The notes under the pieces are model-generated. The model worked only from the letters and a program-made list of their open reading frames with translations, was not told where the DNA came from and made no database searches. Positions 61,080-64,000 of a stretch of 64,000 bases of DNA are shown here, piece after piece. The translations under genes were made by a program, and so were the position numbers. How positions within the stretch are numbered: position 1 is the first letter of the stretch; every line of letters starts with the position of its first letter. This DNA comes from Anaerorhabdus sp036636695 (GTDB taxonomy: Bacteria; Bacillota_I; Bacilli_A; Erysipelotrichales; Erysipelotrichaceae): the NCBI RefSeq assembly GCF_036636695.1, contig NZ_JAVWNW010000002.1, one strand, 5' to 3'.

Positions 61080-61107
61080 AAAATACTTAATGGAATTCAA
61101 GTATTTT
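61080..61107 (+). other. Hairpin carrying the first ATG of the leucine-rich-repeat gene in its loop
   Basis: Perfect 9-bp stem AAAATACTT (61080-61088) and AAGTATTTT (61099-61107) with a 10-nt loop that includes ATG 61090. The purine-rich GGGGAGAGG lies just before it at about 61069-61077. It could control translation start. Confidence 0.55.
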
Positions 61108-62385
61108 AAGTGTATACGTAATATGGAAAATAAAAGAAATAATTTATCAGAAGACACAAATCATGATGCTTTTAAGTTTAATAAAAAGACTGGAACAATC
61201 GTAGATTATAATGAAGCAATAGGCGGTTATGAAGTGGTTATACCATCAATGATCAAAGGAATCCCTGTAATAAAGATTGGGATTAAGGCATTTCAGGATA
61301 AACGACTAAGAAGTGTTGTTTTACCTGACTCGATTAAGAAAATTGATAGTTATGCATTTTCAAATAATCTTATTGAGACAATTCATTTTGAAGAAGAATT
61401 ACTTGAAATAGGTGATTTTGCTTTTTACATGAATAGATTAGGAAGTTTGGAACTACCTGAGAGTATTCAAAGTATTGGGAAATCTTGTTTTGCTAATAAC
61501 TATATTTTAGGGACATTACGTTTACCACAGTCACTTAAAGTCGTAGATGAGTATGCATTTAAAAATAACTGTATAAAATATATTGAGATTAACTCTGATT
61601 TAACACTTAAAGGACGTGGATGCATATTCCAAGAGAATAAGGTTGATAAAGCAACTTTTTCTGAAGGGATTAGAAGAATTCCACATTTCATCTTGTTTGA
61701 TTGTCTATTAAAGGAAGTGGATTTACCATCATCATTAAGGGTAATAGGCGAACACGCATTCTCAAATAATAAACTGAAGAAAGTAGTATTACCTAGTCAT
61801 GTAAAAGTAATTGGGAATTATGCTTTTTCATCAAATTCAATGACAGGTATTAAAATTCCTGAAAGAGTTGAAGAAATTGGAAGAAATATACTTTGGGTTC
61901 AAGGAATTCAAATTCAAAATGAAAATTTAAATAAATTTTATTTTGAAGATGATTCAATTGTAATACATCCATCAAGGATAAGTGAAGATATTGAAATTGA
62001 CCGAATTGATAATCTAGTTTGGGAGATAAGAAATCAGTGCTATCATGCAGAGGTAGATAAAAATAGAAATGTTATTAGAATTTCAATTGATGATAATTTG
62101 AAAAAACATTTTGATATAAACACGAAGGAATCTATGAGTGTTACTTTTGATTATAAAGTAGGAAATGAAACTGTTGAAAGTGGTGGTTGTAACACAATTT
62201 CATGGAAATTAGAAATCCCTCAAAAAAATTGGGGGGGGGGGTCAATAATTAATCTTCTCCATTTAAAGATGACACAAGATGTCATCTTTTTTATGCTACA
62301 ATGGCAAAGAGGTGAATTTTATGAAAACAGTTCCTGCCAAAACAATTGTCACAAATTCAAAGAATTATTTTTGGTTTGGAACTAA
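61090..62385 (+). CDS. BspA-like leucine-rich-repeat protein (C-terminus uncertain at a poly-G tract)
   Basis: Up to 431 aa. From about residue 50 to 270 there are eight or so BspA/LRR_5 repeats of about 23 aa, with cores such as LRSVVLPDSIKKIDSYAFSN and IKIPERVEEIGRNILW. Residues 270-380 are not LRR. No signal peptide or membrane segment is visible. ATG 61123 is another start. The 11-G tract at 62231-62241 sets the frame: with 11 G it reads through the terminator and into the next gene, with 10 or 12 G it stops at once (62246-62248 for 10). The natural end is therefore probably near 62250. The role may be protein binding; the cell location is not clear. Confidence 0.7.
   Translation: MEFKYFKCIRNMENKRNNLSEDTNHDAFKFNKKTGTIVDYNEAIGGYEVVIPSMIKGIPVIKIGIKAFQDKRLRSVVLPDSIKKIDSYAFSNNLIETIHFEEELLEIGDFAFYMNRLGSLELPESIQSIGKSCFANNYILGTLRLPQSLKVVDEYAFKNNCIKYIEINSDLTLKGRGCIFQENKVDKATFSEGIRRIPHFILFDCLLKEVDLPSSLRVIGEHAFSNNKLKKVVLPSHVKVIGNYAFSSNSMTGIKIPERVEEIGRNILWVQGIQIQNENLNKFYFEDDSIVIHPSRISEDIEIDRIDNLVWEIRNQCYHAEVDKNRNVIRISIDDNLKKHFDINTKESMSVTFDYKVGNETVESGGCNTISWKLEIPQKNWGGGSIINLLHLKMTQDVIFFMLQWQRGEFYENSSCQNNCHKFKELFLVWN
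62231..62241 (+). repeat. Homopolymeric tract of 11 G
   Basis: Eleven G in a row near the 3' end of the leucine-rich-repeat gene, in an otherwise AT-rich region. Such tracts slip readily in replication and in sequencing. Confidence 0.95.
62265..62293 (+). terminator. Terminator of the leucine-rich-repeat gene
   Basis: Perfect 10-bp stem AAAGATGACA / TGTCATCTTT, CAAGA loop, T6 run. It lies inside the 11-G reading frame of the LRR gene. Confidence 0.88.
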
Positions 62386-63220
62386 ATATAATATGAATAT
62401 TTATCGTGGATGTTCACATGGTTGTATCTACTGTGACTCTAGAAGTGATTGTTATCATGTAGAAAATTTTGATGAAGTACGTGCTAAAGCGGATTCACTC
62501 AGAATTATACGTGATGATTTAAGGAGAAAAAAGGTAAAAGGAGTTATTGGTACAGGTGCAATGAGCGATCCCTATAACCCATTCGAAAAAGAAGAACTAC
62601 TTACGCGCCATGCACTAGAATTAATTAATGCGTACGGCTTTGGTGTAGCACTAGCAACAAAGAGTGATTTAGTAACACGTGACATTGATATCTTTAAAGA
62701 AATCAAGCAACATAGCCCTGTTCTTGTTAAAATGACAATTACTACTGTAGATGATGAATTGTGCAAGATAATAGAACCAAATGTTTGTGTAAGCTCAAAG
62801 CGATTCGCAGCATTAAAACAGTTAAGTGATGCTGGTATTGATACATGTATTTTGCTTATGCCAAACTTGCCTTGGATAACGGATAGCGATGAAAATATCA
62901 TTGAATTAGTAAGAAGAGCACATGAATGTGGTGTTAAATATATTTATTCAGGATTTGGAGTTACTTTAAGAATGAATCAAAGAGACTACTATTATGAGAA
63001 GCTTGATAAATATTTCCCGGGTCTTAAAGAGAAATATCAAAGAAAATATAGAGATAATTATTCTTGTGCAATTCCTAACGTTAAAACTAAGTATAAAATG
63101 TTTGTGAATGAGTGTAATAAATATGGAATTATTACAGATATGAAGAAAATTATATATGACTATCAATTGCCTTATAAAAAATCACAATTATCAATATTTG
63201 ATGAATTTGAATCAATTTGA
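62321..63220 (+). CDS. Radical SAM protein of the SPL-like family
   Basis: 299 aa. Cluster motif CSHGCIYC (Cys31, Cys35, Cys38) in the CxxxCxxC spacing, then GTGAMSDPYNPFEKE, ALATKSDLVTRDID and VKMTITTVDDELCKIIEP, as in uncharacterised radical SAM proteins related to spore photoproduct lyase. The text NIYRGCSHGCIYCDSR fits that group. The substrate is unknown. The start is ATG 62321 after AGAGGTG. An extended -10 TGCTACAAT at 62294-62302 may be its promoter, just past the preceding terminator. Confidence 0.9.
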   Translation: MKTVPAKTIVTNSKNYFWFGTKYNMNIYRGCSHGCIYCDSRSDCYHVENFDEVRAKADSLRIIRDDLRRKKVKGVIGTGAMSDPYNPFEKEELLTRHALELINAYGFGVALATKSDLVTRDIDIFKEIKQHSPVLVKMTITTVDDELCKIIEPNVCVSSKRFAALKQLSDAGIDTCILLMPNLPWITDSDENIIELVRRAHECGVKYIYSGFGVTLRMNQRDYYYEKLDKYFPGLKEKYQRKYRDNYSCAIPNVKTKYKMFVNECNKYGIITDMKKIIYDYQLPYKKSQLSIFDEFESI

Positions 63221-63236
63221 TAGATTGTGCTATAAA
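63207..63236 (+). promoter_or_regulatory. Possible promoter of the PNPOx-like gene
   Basis: TTGAAT (63207-63212), 18-base spacer, TATAAA (63231-63236) with an upstream TGC making an extended -10. Confidence 0.45.
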
Positions 63237-63295
63237 ATTAGGCTATATGGAAGTTTATATTAGTCAAATAAAAGAAAAGAGAAGGAGAAGTTTGA

Positions 63296-63790
63296 ATGAG
63301 TAGTATATATGAAGAAGGACTAAAATTAATTGATGAGAAGTTTGGTAATGGAAAAGATAATCTTATCTCACTTGCAACTATTGCTTGTGAAACAAGTGTT
63401 GATGGTAAGCCTCGCCCAATTGTCCGCTGTGTAGATGCCTATTATGAAGATTGTACTTTCTATGTTGTAACATATGAGAAATCAAATAAAATGTTGCAAA
63501 TAAAGCAAAATGATGAGGTTTCGGTGGCACATTCTACAGAAATGTTTACAGCAATCGGCAAAGGAGAAAACCTTGGTTGGGTACTTGATCCTAAAAATGC
63601 GGAAATAAGAACAAAACTTCGTACAGCATTTGCTAGCTGGTATGATATGGCAAATAATGAAAATGATGAGAATTGTTGTATTTTAGCGATTCATCTTACA
63701 AAAGGGACTTTGAATATTAACCATTGGGAAAAGTTATATCACTTGGATTTTGTGAACAAATCAGATATGAAAGATGGTGGAATTTTCTAA
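63296..63790 (+). CDS. Pyridoxamine 5'-phosphate oxidase-like flavin-binding protein
   Basis: 164 aa. A split-barrel fold with VDGKPRPIVRCVDAYYEDCT, YVVTYEKSNKMLQIKQN and VSVAHSTEMFTAIGKGENLG matches the PNPOx-like group that binds FMN or F420, and often reduces small molecules. The true PNPOx C-terminal dimer domain is absent, so it is not PdxH. GAAGGAG precedes the start. The partner and substrate are unknown. Confidence 0.85.
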   Translation: MSSIYEEGLKLIDEKFGNGKDNLISLATIACETSVDGKPRPIVRCVDAYYEDCTFYVVTYEKSNKMLQIKQNDEVSVAHSTEMFTAIGKGENLGWVLDPKNAEIRTKLRTAFASWYDMANNENDENCCILAIHLTKGTLNINHWEKLYHLDFVNKSDMKDGGIF

Positions 63791-63795
63791 TGTAT

Positions 63796-63823
63796 TTGCA
63801 AATCAATGGGCATGTGCTATAAT
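63796..63823 (+). promoter_or_regulatory. secG promoter
   Basis: TTGCAA (63796-63801), 16-base spacer, TATAAT (63818-63823). Confidence 0.65.
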
Positions 63824-63860
63824 TATCTAGCATATGTCAAATGACTGGAAGGAGAATTTT

Positions 63861-64000
63861 ATGCTAGACATTTTATTAATGATCGTATCTGCTGCATTAA
63901 TTGTTCTTTCTTTATTACAAAGTGGAAAATCAGATGGTATTTCAGGTGCTTTTACAGGAAGCGGTGGATTGAATCTGTTCGCGAATACTAAAGAAAGAGG
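63861..64000 (+). CDS. secG: Preprotein translocase subunit SecG (3' end outside window)
   Basis: 46 codons are visible. MLDILLMIVSAALIVLSLLQ is the first membrane helix, followed by the conserved SGKSDGISGAFTGSGGLNLF segment of SecG. The second helix lies beyond the window. SecG is the small auxiliary subunit of SecYEG. GGAAGGAG precedes the ATG. It is too short here to be found by length alone. Confidence 0.92.
   Translation, partial: MLDILLMIVSAALIVLSLLQSGKSDGISGAFTGSGGLNLFANTKER

Noticed and set aside
1..64000. CRISPR arrays, tRNA or rRNA genes, prophage or integrative elements
   Set aside because: No regular direct repeats with spacers, no cloverleaf pattern, and no integrase, terminase or capsid genes were seen.

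Overview
The window is 64 kb of AT-rich DNA (roughly one third G+C by eye) with strong AGGAGG ribosome-binding sites, short intergenic gaps and many T-tailed hairpins. Together with a 569-aa double-ATPase ECF transporter, a GlgC/GlgD pair, HPr with both His15 and Ser46, CcpA-type control sequence, and the gene order rpsF-ssb-rpsR ... yybS-gdpP-rplI-dnaB ... walJ-htrA-rlmH, this points to a low-GC Bacillota (Firmicutes). The mix suggests a gut-type lineage such as Erysipelotrichia, but nothing in the window fixes the genus. No rRNA, tRNA, CRISPR array, complete insertion sequence or prophage was seen. It reads as ordinary chromosome.

Layout. 1-7,200: end of an aminotransferase gene; a minus-strand XRE regulator with an unusual repeat tail plus a small lipoprotein; a PadR-DUF1700-small membrane protein operon; a lipid-anchored family 2 beta-galactosidase. 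7,200-13,300 (minus strand): a YoaP-like acetyltransferase, then an operon of a small membrane protein, an ECF transporter (S, double ATPase, T) and two tandem SAM hydroxide adenosyltransferases. 13,400-23,100: replication and translation core (rpsF, ssb, rpsR, DUF2232 protein, gdpP, rplI, dnaB, an M23 peptidase, walJ, htrA, rlmH), without walR/walK between dnaB and walJ. 23,100-29,400: ptsH, a phosphoglucomutase, then a GntR-controlled mannose-family PTS with a BtpA/SgcQ-like protein. 29,396-30,041 is the only long gap without a confident gene; it holds hairpins, two terminator-like structures, fragments of possible minus-strand coding sequence and a LacI-type palindrome.

30,000-46,500: glgB-glgP, an XRE-controlled ABC exporter operon, pulA, secA, a zinc-ribbon protein, two lipoprotein hydrolases and an M29 aminopeptidase. 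46,600-52,500: Na/Pi symporter, ung, folC, two DUF3137 paralogues and LemA. 52,600-60,000: glgC-glgD-glgA followed by pgk-tpiA and eno. 60,000-64,000: a MerR-type regulator, a BspA-like leucine-rich-repeat gene that ends in an 11-G tract, a radical SAM protein, a PNPOx-like protein and the start of secG.

How it fits together: phosphoglucomutase supplies glucose-1-phosphate, GlgC/GlgD makes ADP-glucose, GlgA and GlgB build glycogen, and GlgP and PulA break it down. HPr and the PTS feed the same pool and pgk/tpiA/eno carry it onward. The least explained parts are the SAM-hydrolase/ECF operon, the regulator with Pro-Phe repeats, the 29.4-30.0 kb gap, and the G-tract at the end of the leucine-rich-repeat gene.
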